A DNA stretch of 64,000 nt, taken from Virgibacillus oceani (GTDB taxonomy: Bacteria; Bacillota; Bacilli; Bacillales; Amphibacillaceae). The position numbers and the translations under genes are program-made. The notes beneath the pieces are model-generated. The model was not told the DNA's origin, ran no database searches, and was given only the letters and a program-made list of their open reading frames with translations. Where the stretch lies: assembly GCF_014638995.1 (NCBI RefSeq), contig NZ_BMFR01000003.1:186001-250000 (forward strand), in the 5' to 3' direction. Below, one piece after another: positions 27,342 through 35,350 of this stretch (position 1 is the first letter of the stretch; each line of letters begins with the position of its first letter).

Positions 27342-28516
27342 GATTTTCCTCCTCTATTATTAGAAGCCATATTTTCTGGCATATCTTTTTCATTTACCGG
27401 TACTGGTTGTCTTTCCCGCTTTTTCACAGATTTTGCAATATTATTTAATATTCCCATAGAGATCATCATAACCAATAGCGATGATCCGCCATAGCTGACA
27501 AATGGAAGTGGTACTCCGGTTATTGGCAGTAATCCGCTTATAGCACCAAGATTGATAAAAGCTTGTATCCCTACCATCGATGAAATCCCTATGGCTAACA
27601 GCGCTCCAAAACTATCGTCACATTTTCTAGCTATAAAAATGCCTCGTAAAATAATTGTTGCTAGCAGCCCTATAACGATAATAACGCCAATAAATCCTAA
27701 TTCCTCTGCAATAACTGCCATTATGAAATCGGTATGTGCCTCCTGCAAATAGCCAAGCTTTTGTACACTATGTCCTAACCCTTCACCCGTCAGACCACCG
27801 ACACCAATTGCCAAATAGGATTGTATTAAATGGTATCCATCTGAATCAGGCGTTTCAAATGGCTGGTATGCGCCTGTAAAGCGGGCAATTCTTTCATCTG
27901 TAACCATACTCGGTATCGCAATCGCAACAACTGCTAAACCAATAAAAATAAGAATGGATAAATGTTTAAAGCGAATACCAGAACTAAAGATTACCGAACA
28001 TGCTATTAGAAAGATAATAGCAGCGGTACCAATATCCGGCTGCATTACAATCAACCCTAACACAATACCTGTTAACACTAATGGCGGCAAAACACCCCTG
28101 TTAAAATCATTAATATAGGATTGTTTTTTGGAGTAGATAGACGCCAAATACATGATTAATCCTAATTTAGCAAATTCAGCAGGCTGCAGACTGCCAAAAC
28201 CAAAACTAAACCAGGATTTGGCATTATTTACTTCATTACCAAATAAAAGTACTCCCACCAATAACCCCAATACGAGCAGGATAACCAGTTTCATCAGTTT
28301 TTGATAATATTTATATGGGAAGATACAACATAAAGCAAAACCAATAAAACCAAGCACAAACCATTGAAGCTGCTTAAATAAATAATGTGTACTTTCGTAT
28401 CCCTCCACAACCGCAATTACCATACTGGCACTGTAGATCATGACAATGCCAAATCCCGCTAATAGGATAGGTGTAATCATAAGAGTAAAATCATAATCTT
28501 TAAATTTCTTAATCAT
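27329..28516 (-). CDS. ftsW: Cell-division peptidoglycan glycosyltransferase FtsW
   Basis: SEDS-family polymerase of the division septum, working with class B penicillin-binding proteins. 395 residues with ten predicted spans. The SEDS hallmarks are GDHVL-like QPDIGTAAIIF (residue about 160), HTDFIMAVIAEELGF (about 270) with the catalytic-site acidic residues, and TGVPLPFVSYGGSSLL near the C-terminus. It holds the position of B. subtilis ftsW (ylaO) between ylaN and pyc, which favours FtsW over RodA or SpoVE. ATG at 28516 follows GGGGAG. It overlaps pyc by 13 bp. Confidence 0.92.
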   Translation of the reverse strand: MIKKFKDYDFTLMITPILLAGFGIVMIYSASMVIAVVEGYESTHYLFKQLQWFVLGFIGFALCCIFPYKYYQKLMKLVILLVLGLLVGVLLFGNEVNNAKSWFSFGFGSLQPAEFAKLGLIMYLASIYSKKQSYINDFNRGVLPPLVLTGIVLGLIVMQPDIGTAAIIFLIACSVIFSSGIRFKHLSILIFIGLAVVAIAIPSMVTDERIARFTGAYQPFETPDSDGYHLIQSYLAIGVGGLTGEGLGHSVQKLGYLQEAHTDFIMAVIAEELGFIGVIIVIGLLATIILRGIFIARKCDDSFGALLAIGISSMVGIQAFINLGAISGLLPITGVPLPFVSYGGSSLLVMMISMGILNNIAKSVKKRERQPVPVNEKDMPENMASNNRGGKSWLV

Positions 28517-28748
28517 CTTACTTCTCCCCAGAATATGTATTAAGGTAAAGATGAAATAGAAATTTTCAAATAGTTTAACACATTATAGAAAAAGTGTAAT
28601 CTATTCCACAGAATTGTGTTTCATCATCTACCAAAATTATTTATATTTTATTATAGTACCATCTATCTCGATTGGAAATAACAAGAATTTAAAATAAAAA
28701 AACCTTGCCATTTAAATTGTCGGCAAAGTTTTTACTCTAAGCTGCAGT

Positions 28749-29033
28749 TTATACAGAATTCTGTGCTGCTTCGTGAAGCACATTGAGTTGTCTTTCCAAA
28801 TTCTCGAGAAGTGCTTTACCTTCATTCTCGCTGATTAAGTTCAAACGCACAGCAAAATCAATTTCTCTTGAAAGACCAAACATTTGTGTATCTAAAACCT
28901 CTTCATATAAGGGACATTGAGGCATCGTTAAGTTCTCAATTTGAACTTCTATTAGTTTCAATATTTTGTCAGCATCAGCCTTAAGAAGGGCATAGGCTTT
29001 TTCACGATGATCAACTGTCATCTCGGGTATCAT
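28749..29033 (-). CDS. ylaN: YlaN (UPF0358) iron-homeostasis protein
   Basis: A 94-residue all-helical protein of UPF0358. The sequence [20 protein letters not shown] is the family core. YlaN is essential in B. subtilis under low iron; work in B. subtilis and S. aureus indicates that it binds iron and acts on Fur to relieve repression. ATG at 29033 follows GGAGGGG. A weak hairpin with T-run (CCTTGCC/GGCAAAG, 28700-28735) follows. It lies 230 bp upstream of ftsW on the same strand. Confidence 0.92.
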   Translation of the reverse strand: MIPEMTVDHREKAYALLKADADKILKLIEVQIENLTMPQCPLYEEVLDTQMFGLSREIDFAVRLNLISENEGKALLENLERQLNVLHEAAQNSV

Positions 29034-29211
29034 ATATATCCCCTCCGCTCTTAAAGACTTTCTTCTATATTATCTTATCGTTAGCAACAATAAATTGCAA
29101 ATAAAATTACTATAAATTTATAGTAAATCAATATTTTCAGTTCTAAAATCGTGAAAAAACTTTGCATGTCTGCTATTCTTGATAAAGATTAATTTGAAAG
29201 GTGGCGCAACA

Positions 29212-29703
29212 ATGATTGTACCAATCACAGGAAATGTTACATATAAAATTACGCTTGATCCAACGGTTTGGATCTTCGACGATCGAAAAATTTTACTTGA
29301 AGAAGCATTTTTGACGAATGCTAGCAAACATACAGTTACTGAGAGTGAATTGGAAGAAGCTTCAAAACGCTGGGATAGAGCAGTTTATCAGCAAAAAGTT
29401 AATCCACCCGTAAACAGAAGCATTTCCCGTTTAGAAGGTGAGAAAATATTAACAAATTCCTATGTAATGCCAATTAACGAATTTATAAACCACGCTGAAA
29501 TTAAAGATGATGCTCAAAAAGCTACATTAGTTACGGATAATGGGGATGTTGACATTTCATTAGATGAACTCAAAAATGCTTATTTTCTGTTCTCTATTGA
29601 TGGCAAACCACTAAAAGAAAATGGGCCAGTACATGTCTACTATAAGGACGGATCAAATAAAAATAACCCTATCACAGGAGTTAACAAAATCGTTATTGTC
29701 TGA
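29212..29703 (+). CDS. Conserved YlaL-position protein, function unknown
   Basis: A 163-residue soluble protein. It opens with a short beta-rich segment, MIVPITGNVTYKITLDPTVW, then IFDDRKILLEEAF, and ends in a second beta-rich part (GPVHVYYKDGSN, ITGVNKIVIV). I recall similar Bacillaceae proteins labelled peptidyl-prolyl isomerase on weak grounds; I see no cyclophilin or FKBP motif, so I do not use that name. I chose ATG at 29212 because GAAAGGTGG lies just before it. It is divergent from ylaN, as ylaL is in B. subtilis from memory. A strong terminator follows. Confidence 0.75.
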   Translation: MIVPITGNVTYKITLDPTVWIFDDRKILLEEAFLTNASKHTVTESELEEASKRWDRAVYQQKVNPPVNRSISRLEGEKILTNSYVMPINEFINHAEIKDDAQKATLVTDNGDVDISLDELKNAYFLFSIDGKPLKENGPVHVYYKDGSNKNNPITGVNKIVIV

Positions 29704-29783
29704 TAATGCGCCCTTCATACGTTTTGTATTTAACTATTTCATGCAAGCTGGACAATTTGAATATTTGCGGGAGAAACACTCTT

Positions 29784-29821
29784 AAAAAGCTGATTGGTAT
29801 TTTGCTCCAATCGGCTTTTTG
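29784..29821 (+). terminator. Terminator after the YlaL-position gene
   Basis: Stem AAAAAGCTGATTGG (29784-29797) / CCAATCGGCTTTTT (29807-29820) with one G-T pair, T-run on the plus strand. Confidence 0.85.
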
Positions 29822-29916
29822 TATAATTTGACACTTAAGACAAAAAATAAACAGCAAAAGCGAAATGACTGATTAAATTTTAAAGTTAGTCATTTTCATT
29901 TAAGGAGGAGTGTCAA

Positions 29917-30516
29917 ATGAATATTCGTATAGGAATAGTATTATTTAGCTGTTTACTATTTATGATTGGCTGCCAACAAGATAATCAAGATAATGCATTA
30001 ACCGATGAAGGCACGAATAATCGTTTTTTGCAGGTTGAGAACTCTGACCCAACTGAAAATCAAAATTTAAATAATAGACAGATGGCGGATCATTTAGCAA
30101 AAGTTGCCGGTGATGTACCAAATGTTAATGATTCCGCCGCAATTGTTGCTGGTCCATATGCTGTAGTTGCTATCGACGTGGACAAAGATCTTGATCGTTC
30201 TCGTGTGGGGACAATTAAATATTCTGTATTAGAGGCATTGCAGCACGATCCTTATGGCAAAACAGCTGTAGTTGTCGCAGACGCAGATGTTATGGAAAGA
30301 ATCCGGGGTATGAGTAATAAGATTAGCCAGGGTCATCCTGTTCACGGTGTTGTAGATGAATTATCGGCAATAGTCGGCCGATACATGCCTGATTTCCCAA
30401 TTAGTGATGACCAGCCAGATGAACCAGATCAAAATAAAGAAGTGATTCCAAAAAAAGATGAGAAAAAACTTGATGACATTCAAGAGGACCAATCCAACCA
30501 AAGAAATCAGGAATAG
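29917..30516 (+). CDS. ylaJ: YhcN/YlaJ-family sporulation lipoprotein
   Basis: A 199-residue lipoprotein: signal peptide with lipobox MIGC (Cys about 19), then a YhcN/YlaJ domain with MADHLAKVAGDVPNVNDSAA and AIVAGPYAVVAIDVDKDLDRS, and a long acidic/glutamine-rich tail (about 168-199). YlaJ and YhcN are found in the spore and are linked to germination in Bacillus. ATG at 29917 follows AAGGAGGAG. The tail is low-complexity and may be variable between strains. Confidence 0.88.
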   Translation: MNIRIGIVLFSCLLFMIGCQQDNQDNALTDEGTNNRFLQVENSDPTENQNLNNRQMADHLAKVAGDVPNVNDSAAIVAGPYAVVAIDVDKDLDRSRVGTIKYSVLEALQHDPYGKTAVVVADADVMERIRGMSNKISQGHPVHGVVDELSAIVGRYMPDFPISDDQPDEPDQNKEVIPKKDEKKLDDIQEDQSNQRNQE

Positions 30517-30539
30517 CTGCTTTCTTTGGGCTCAAATGG

Positions 30540-30573
30540 AAATCCTCCCCTTATAAGAGTGGGGAGGATTTCG
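30540..30573. terminator. Bidirectional terminator after ylaJ
   Basis: Perfect 11-bp stem AAATCCTCCCC / GGGGAGGATTT with a 10-base loop, between convergent stops. Confidence 0.85.
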
Positions 30574-30861
30574 TTATGAATTACTTTTTGCTTTTACCTC
30601 ATTATAATAATTTACACCAAATTGTGATCCCTCTGATACCATTTTTGCATTCTCAAATTGCGCCAGATCTTTATTATCCGTTTGATCCGGAATACCAGCA
30701 TCTTCTAAAGTTGTACTATTGTGGTTAAATTCCTTCATTTTTTGTGTTGCAAATTTTACTTTTTCTTTTAACTTGTTTCTATTATCCTTATCTTTCAAGA
30801 CGTATCCAGCGACACCTGCACCTACTGCTCCTATGGCAGAAAATACATAACGTTTCTTCAT
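30574..30861 (-). CDS. Unrecognised small protein with one N-terminal glycine-rich membrane segment
   Basis: A 95-residue protein. The first 22 residues contain a basic tip and a glycine-rich hydrophobic segment (YVFSAIGAVGAGVAGYVL), then a lysine-rich amphipathic helix (KLKEKVKFATQKMKEF), then a polar C-terminal half. This layout resembles YtxH-like general-stress proteins, but I cannot assign it. ATG at 30861 follows GAGAGGAC by six bases; the TTG one codon earlier is less likely. It sits convergent with ylaJ and divergent from ylaI. Confidence 0.7.
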   Translation of the reverse strand: MKKRYVFSAIGAVGAGVAGYVLKDKDNRNKLKEKVKFATQKMKEFNHNSTTLEDAGIPDQTDNKDLAQFENAKMVSEGSQFGVNYYNEVKAKSNS

Positions 30862-30997
30862 CAAATCGTCCTCTCAAATGTCATTTACAAGACCATTCCC
30901 CACATATTATCTTATAAAACATCAATAATATACTTCTTTAATGAGCTTCCATCCTATGTTATAGTTATACCTAATAAGCCTACTCTGAGGTGAAACC

Positions 30998-31201
30998 ATG
31001 CAAGTTAAATGTGTTATATGTGACAATATAGAAGATATTAACGACAGTTCTTTACAAGCAAAACGTTTAAGAAACCGCAGAATTCATATGTATTTATGTG
31101 AATCATGCTATCAACGAATTGACGATAAAACGAAAGCACGCCACGCTTCAGGCAACTTTCGCCTTTATCGTGAAAAGAAGAAAAAAAACGATTTATTGTA
31201 A
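30998..31201 (+). CDS. ylaI: YlaI (DUF2197) zinc-ribbon protein
   Basis: A 67-residue protein with two CxxC pairs, CVIC (residues 5-8) and CESC (about 34-37), typical of a small zinc ribbon, followed by a basic tail. Matches the DUF2197/YlaI family. Function unknown; the basic tail suggests nucleic-acid contact. ATG at 30998 follows GAGGTGA by six bases. Its terminator (31207-31238) is shared with convergent ylaH. Confidence 0.85.
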   Translation: MQVKCVICDNIEDINDSSLQAKRLRNRRIHMYLCESCYQRIDDKTKARHASGNFRLYREKKKKNDLL

Positions 31202-31206
31202 AAAAC

Positions 31207-31238
31207 AAAACTCCCGATCTATTAAGAGAGGGAGTTTT
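31207..31238. terminator. Terminator between ylaI and ylaH
   Basis: Stem AAAACTCCC (31207-31215) / GGGAGTTTT (31230-31238), T-rich on both strands, between convergent stops. Confidence 0.8.
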
Positions 31239-31242
31239 GTTG

Positions 31243-31536
31243 TTATTCATTATTTTGCTCTTTACGCTGTCTATGTAACCGAAACCTGTAAATACCCAAA
31301 ACAATACAAATAATAATTAAACTTTCCGTCATTGGCATTTTGAATATGCTAAAAATAGTTATGATAAACGTGCCTATTGCTAACATGATATATACAAAAA
31401 GCGATTTTAACAAAGGTAGCTGACGGGCAAATCCTAGTTTAAAAGCAATTGCACCAAAAATTAAATTAAGAACATAAAAAATTAAAAATACATGATCTGT
31501 CCCGTAATTATCTACAATTAAATCAAAAATAAACAT
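31243..31536 (-). CDS. ylaH: YlaH-like membrane protein
   Basis: A 97-residue protein with three predicted spans (about residues 15-34, 44-62 and 68-85), and a basic C-terminal tail. It matches the YlaH-like family by the segment NLIFGAIAFKLGFARQLPLLK. Function unknown. ATG at 31536 follows GGGGGAG. In B. subtilis typA (ylaG) lies between ylaF and ylaH; no part of typA is seen here. Confidence 0.8.
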   Translation of the reverse strand: MFIFDLIVDNYGTDHVFLIFYVLNLIFGAIAFKLGFARQLPLLKSLFVYIMLAIGTFIITIFSIFKMPMTESLIIICIVLGIYRFRLHRQRKEQNNE

Positions 31537-31681
31537 TTGTCTCCCCCATATATTAAAACTCTTTTACTATCATACTAAATCTTTCCTTCTCTTGCTAGTT
31601 CTAACCGTTATGATTGGGACCTGCGTTTTGAAAAAGCTATGATAATCATTTATACTATTCCATGTAATAGAGGTGAAAACG

Positions 31682-31861
31682 ATGAAAAACATAAACTTTC
31701 CCATGTTTATGCTGGCTATGCTCGTCATTCTAATGTTTGTAGCGGCGGGGGTTGCCATTGCATTCCGAAATATTTGGTTTGTTACACTGTTTATTTTACT
31801 AGGTTTTGCATTTATGGGATTCGGATTATCTATCAAACGCAGAAAAAGTGACTCTTTTTAA
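31682..31861 (+). CDS. ylaF: YlaF-type small membrane protein (DUF5325)
   Basis: A 59-residue protein with two predicted spans (about residues 5-26 and 29-48) joined by a very short loop, and a basic cytoplasmic tail (KRRKSDSF). Matches the YlaF/DUF5325 family. I chose ATG at 31682, six bases after AGGTG; the GTG at 31673 is part of that site. Its 3' end overlaps a bidirectional terminator. Confidence 0.78.
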   Translation: MKNINFPMFMLAMLVILMFVAAGVAIAFRNIWFVTLFILLGFAFMGFGLSIKRRKSDSF

Positions 31862-31878
31862 TCCAGAGTCACTTTTTT
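31843..31878. terminator. Terminator between ylaF and yktC
   Basis: Perfect 12-bp stem AAAAAGTGACTC (31843-31854) / GAGTCACTTTTT (31866-31877). The last codons of both convergent genes form the stem. Confidence 0.85.
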
Positions 31879-32678
31879 CCTTTTTTAATAAAGTCGTTGA
31901 TAATGCTTTTTTGAATGGCTGGATGACATGTTAAAATTGAATTTTTTTCAAGCATGTTGACATCTCCACCCATGATATTTGTAGTAACCCCGCCAACCTC
32001 ATTCACGATTACAATTCCTGCTGCTACATCCCATGGGGCTAGGCTCATTGTCAGATAACCATCCATTATTCCTTCAGCTACATAGGCAAATTCCAATGCA
32101 GCTGATCCGTATGTTCTAGTACCACGAACCTCTCGCACAAGCTTTTGCATTATTTGTTCTTCAACCAATCGATTTTCCAATAGCCAAAAGTGATTTAACC
32201 CCAGTAATGACTCATCTAATTTTACTTGTTCTTTCAATTGTGGTAATTGTTTATTATCCTTGTAAGCACCCTCCCCACGCTTGGCACTATATAAATTATC
32301 ATCCATTACATTATAAATTAAACCCATTTCCCCAATTCCCTGATGGTAAATACCAATTGAAATAGCAAAGTTACGTTTTTGCTGAACAAAATTCATTGTT
32401 CCATCAATCGGATCAACAATCCATACGATCCCATCCAATGACTGAAGATTGTCACCAAATCCTTCTTCACTTAACAATAAGTGTTCAGGGTATTCTGATT
32501 TAATTTTCCTAACAAAAAATTGTTCCGTTTCCTTGTCCATGTGTGTTACTAAATCTTTTGGATTTGATTTTGTGTCAATAGTTAACGGATCATCAATTCT
32601 TTCTCTAATCGCGCCCCCTGCTTCAAGTATCCATTTTTTAGCTTGATTAAAGATTTCATCGCGAAGTTCCAAGTTCAT
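31869..32678 (-). CDS. yktC: Inositol-monophosphatase-family phosphatase (YktC)
   Basis: Mg2+-dependent sugar/inositol phosphatase of 269 residues in the IMPase/FBPase superfamily. Metal-binding motifs are LLSEEGFG (Glu), VDPIDGTMNFVQ (DPIDGT, about residues 88-99) and APWDVAAG (about 215-222). In B. subtilis YktC is an inositol monophosphatase-like enzyme; related enzymes can act on fructose-1,6-bisphosphate or NADP, so substrate is open. ATG at 32678 follows GGAGGC. Confidence 0.9.
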   Translation of the reverse strand: MNLELRDEIFNQAKKWILEAGGAIRERIDDPLTIDTKSNPKDLVTHMDKETEQFFVRKIKSEYPEHLLLSEEGFGDNLQSLDGIVWIVDPIDGTMNFVQQKRNFAISIGIYHQGIGEMGLIYNVMDDNLYSAKRGEGAYKDNKQLPQLKEQVKLDESLLGLNHFWLLENRLVEEQIMQKLVREVRGTRTYGSAALEFAYVAEGIMDGYLTMSLAPWDVAAGIVIVNEVGGVTTNIMGGDVNMLEKNSILTCHPAIQKSIINDFIKKGKK

Positions 32679-32837
32679 TTAAAAGCCTCCAATATTCTCA
32701 TTGCTACAATAGTATCAAATTGACGTAAGCTAGTCATATAATTGGATTATACAGAATGAGTCTCTATAAAAAATGACCGCCATATGTATCAACTATGAAT
32801 TGACAGTTGTGATACTGGGGTCAATTAAACTTTGCTC

Positions 32838-33029
32838 TTATTCATTTTCTATCTTCATAAGTTGGATGCGTAAGTGCTCTAACCGCTCTTTTGTCTTTAT
32901 AATTTGAACAGTATCTTTAGCTTGTAATGCATCATAGAGTGTCATAAGTTCATAATCGATTTCCATGCGAATGACAGGCAATCTCTCTTGTGCTTCTTTT
33001 CTCCTAAGTGCTTCCATTACATACTTCAT
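32838..33029 (-). CDS. ykzI: YkzI-like small coiled-coil protein
   Basis: A 63-residue, almost fully helical and charged protein (YKZI position between yktB and yktC). The sequence EALRRKEAQERLPVIRMEIDYE and the heptad-like C-terminal KERLEHLRIQLMKIENE suggest a short coiled coil. Function unknown. ATG at 33029 with AAAGGA about ten bases upstream. Confidence 0.72.
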   Translation of the reverse strand: MKYVMEALRRKEAQERLPVIRMEIDYELMTLYDALQAKDTVQIIKTKERLEHLRIQLMKIENE

Positions 33030-33234
33030 AACACCTACATCCTTTCAGATGGCTTTTATTATATATATGAAAAAGCTGCAAGATGGGTTCGTAATTTTAC
33101 ATTATGTTTTTATAACAATTCCCTTTTCTCGATAGTTTTAAACGTTTACTGCTCATGTGTACGGCTTGACTATACGGCCGTATTGCTTAATAATAATTAT
33201 TATAAAGAAGAGATAAGAAAGGAAGAAGATTCAT

Positions 33235-33858
33235 ATGCGATTTGAAGGATTCACTCAAAATGACTTTGCAACCTTTAATATTGAAGGTTTAGATAATCGA
33301 ATGGAAGCAATACAAAAACGCATTCAGCCTAAATTCCAGGAGATAGGAACGGAACTTGTTGATCATTTAGCAGCAAGGCTTGGTAATGAAATGTTTTTAC
33401 ACATTGCCAGGCACGCAAGAAGAACCGTGAACCCGCCTAAAGATACCTGGCTCGCAATTGCTGACAATAAAAGAGGGTACAAGCAGCATCCCCATTTCCA
33501 AGTAGGATTGTTTGATGATCATGTATTCATCTGGTTTGCATTGATTTATGAATTGCCTCATAAAACAGAAATTGCTAAAGCCTTTCTAAGCAATATAGAT
33601 GAAATCCGGAAACAGATTCCCACTGATTATGTTGTGTCATTGGATCATACGAAAAAAGATGCTGTTCAAATGAAGGAGTTAGATTTAAAAGCTGCACTTG
33701 AGCGTTTTCGTGATGTTAAAAAAGCTGAGTTTTTGGTTGGTCAGCATTTAAATGCAGATGACAAACGTTTAACAGAGGGAATGGAATTTATCAAAATTGC
33801 AAAAGAGACTATAGATAATGTACTTCCATTATATTCAAGAGCTATGAAAGCAAGATAA
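33235..33858 (+). CDS. yktB: YktB, DUF1054 (UPF0637) family protein
   Basis: A 207-residue soluble protein of DUF1054. Visible family segments are FTQNDFATFNIEGLDNRMEA at the N-terminus, HIARHARRTVNPPKDTWLAI in the middle, and FQVGLFDDHVFIWFALIYE. A role has not been established. ATG at 33235 follows AAAGGAAG by nine bases. Divergent from ykzI. Confidence 0.88.
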   Translation: MRFEGFTQNDFATFNIEGLDNRMEAIQKRIQPKFQEIGTELVDHLAARLGNEMFLHIARHARRTVNPPKDTWLAIADNKRGYKQHPHFQVGLFDDHVFIWFALIYELPHKTEIAKAFLSNIDEIRKQIPTDYVVSLDHTKKDAVQMKELDLKAALERFRDVKKAEFLVGQHLNADDKRLTEGMEFIKIAKETIDNVLPLYSRAMKAR

Positions 33859-33935
33859 GCTCAAATGTATTCAATACGGTGATCTAGTTATGCATAGCAT
33901 ACAGATTCAAATTTTATAATTTCCTAAACGACTAA

Positions 33936-33968
33936 AAGGCGGCTCACATTTATGAGTTGCCCTTTTTC
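33936..33968 (-). terminator. yktA terminator
   Basis: Imperfect hairpin AAAAGGCGGCTCA / TGAGTTGCCCTTTTT with T-run on the minus strand, overlapping the end of yktA. Confidence 0.6.
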
Positions 33969-34234
33969 ATAACAATAACACCATTCTTTTGATTATTCGC
34001 ATGTTTTACAACGTAATAGCTTGAATATCCCGATGCTTGCTGAAACTCAGCAAAAATACGTTTTTCCTCACTTTTGGATGGAACTATTTGCTTGAACCTT
34101 TTATATGCCACCATTATTTCCTCACATGTTGTTGTGTTTTTTTCATATGCTTTTTCAATTGCACTGAAAAAATGGACGACATCAACAATTTCCTGCTTGG
34201 ACCATGTTTCATCAATTGGGTAATGATAGTTCAT
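33950..34234 (-). CDS. yktA: YktA, UPF0223 family protein
   Basis: A 94-residue protein of UPF0223: YPIDETWSKQEIVDVVHFFS at the N-terminus and KRFKQIVPSKSEEKRIFAEF in the middle are the family core; small helical fold. Function unknown. Its ribosome site AGGTGA contains the stop codon of the upstream monooxygenase-like gene, so translation of the two is coupled. Confidence 0.88.
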   Translation of the reverse strand: MNYHYPIDETWSKQEIVDVVHFFSAIEKAYEKNTTTCEEIMVAYKRFKQIVPSKSEEKRIFAEFQQASGYSSYYVVKHANNQKNGVIVMKKGNS

Positions 34235-34245
34235 TTCTTATCACC

Positions 34246-35205
34246 TCACCTGGTCCATTTGTTTTTTATCGTTTCTGCTTCCGTAAGCATTACAGAAAAT
34301 AATTCCTGTACCGTTGGGATGTTTTTAATGCGTCCAGCAGCCTGACCAGCCCAGCCGAATCCTTGCGTTTCATTACCATCATGTATGTACTGTTTGTTCG
34401 CTTTCCCGTCTATGTAGGGTTTCAATTCATCAAAATTAGCATGTGCAGATTCTAAATCCATTATTCTATCAGTCCATTCATTTTTTAACGCTCGTGCCGG
34501 TGCGCCAAGCGAGCGCTTTATTACGACTGTCGCATTTTCATCCGCATTAATTAACGCTTGCTTATAAATTGGATGTGCATCAATACACTCTTTTGCAGCG
34601 ATAAATCTAGTGCCCATTTCGATCCCTTCAGCTCCTAAAGCAAAGGCAGCCATCATTCCCCTGCCATCTGCTATACCACCAGAAGCAATAACCGGAATTG
34701 ATACACTGTCAACTACTTGCGGTGTTAAGACAAATGTTCCAACATCACTTCGCCCTAAATGACCCCCACCTTCTTGTCCGACAACCATAACAGCATCTGC
34801 GCCCAGCTCTTCCGCTTTTTCAGCCTGTCTCCTGGCTGCAACTAGTACAAGTTTTTTAATAGGATGTTTATCGACCATATCCAGTACACCTTTTGGATTA
34901 CCGCCAGTAACAGAAATGACTTGAACTTGTTCATCAATTGCTGCCTCTACCATGTGTTCATATGGTCTTCCATGCTGACCTATCGCAAAATTAACTCCAA
35001 AAGGTTTATCAGTCATTGTTTTTACACGACGAATTTCTTCTCTTAATCTATCGGGACCCTCCAAACTCATTGCCGTAATTTGACCGAGCCCTCCAGCATT
35101 AGATACAGCAGCAGCCAAATCAGCATATGCTAGATATGCTAAACCACCTTGGATAATTGGATAATCAATCTTTAGTAAATCAGTTACTCGCGTTTTCCAT
35201 ACCAT
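34246..35205 (-). CDS. Nitronate monooxygenase / FabK-like FMN TIM-barrel enzyme
   Basis: A 319-residue FMN-binding TIM-barrel of the NMO/FabK family. N-terminal DYPIIQGGLAYLAYADLAAA and SNAGGLGQ bind FMN, MVVGQEGGGHLGR (about residues 142-154) carries the family GGH catalytic motif, and VIASGGIADGRG plus ALGAEGIEMGTRF bind the FMN phosphate. It could be a nitronate monooxygenase or an enoyl-ACP reductase II; the motif set does not settle this. It sits between speA and yktA, where B. subtilis has no such gene to my memory, and is coupled to yktA. ATG at 35205 follows GGGGAG. Confidence 0.85.
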   Translation of the reverse strand: MVWKTRVTDLLKIDYPIIQGGLAYLAYADLAAAVSNAGGLGQITAMSLEGPDRLREEIRRVKTMTDKPFGVNFAIGQHGRPYEHMVEAAIDEQVQVISVTGGNPKGVLDMVDKHPIKKLVLVAARRQAEKAEELGADAVMVVGQEGGGHLGRSDVGTFVLTPQVVDSVSIPVIASGGIADGRGMMAAFALGAEGIEMGTRFIAAKECIDAHPIYKQALINADENATVVIKRSLGAPARALKNEWTDRIMDLESAHANFDELKPYIDGKANKQYIHDGNETQGFGWAGQAAGRIKNIPTVQELFSVMLTEAETIKNKWTR

Positions 35206-35350
35206 TCATAATCTCCCCTGCCATGAAAATTTACGTAATATAGCAATCGTATCACGAGCAGTATACGTATGGCTATCTAAATACTAAAACTAGCTATTAA
35301 AAACAAGATCTGATATAATACTTTGGTTATTTAGAATCGAGGTGTTTAGT

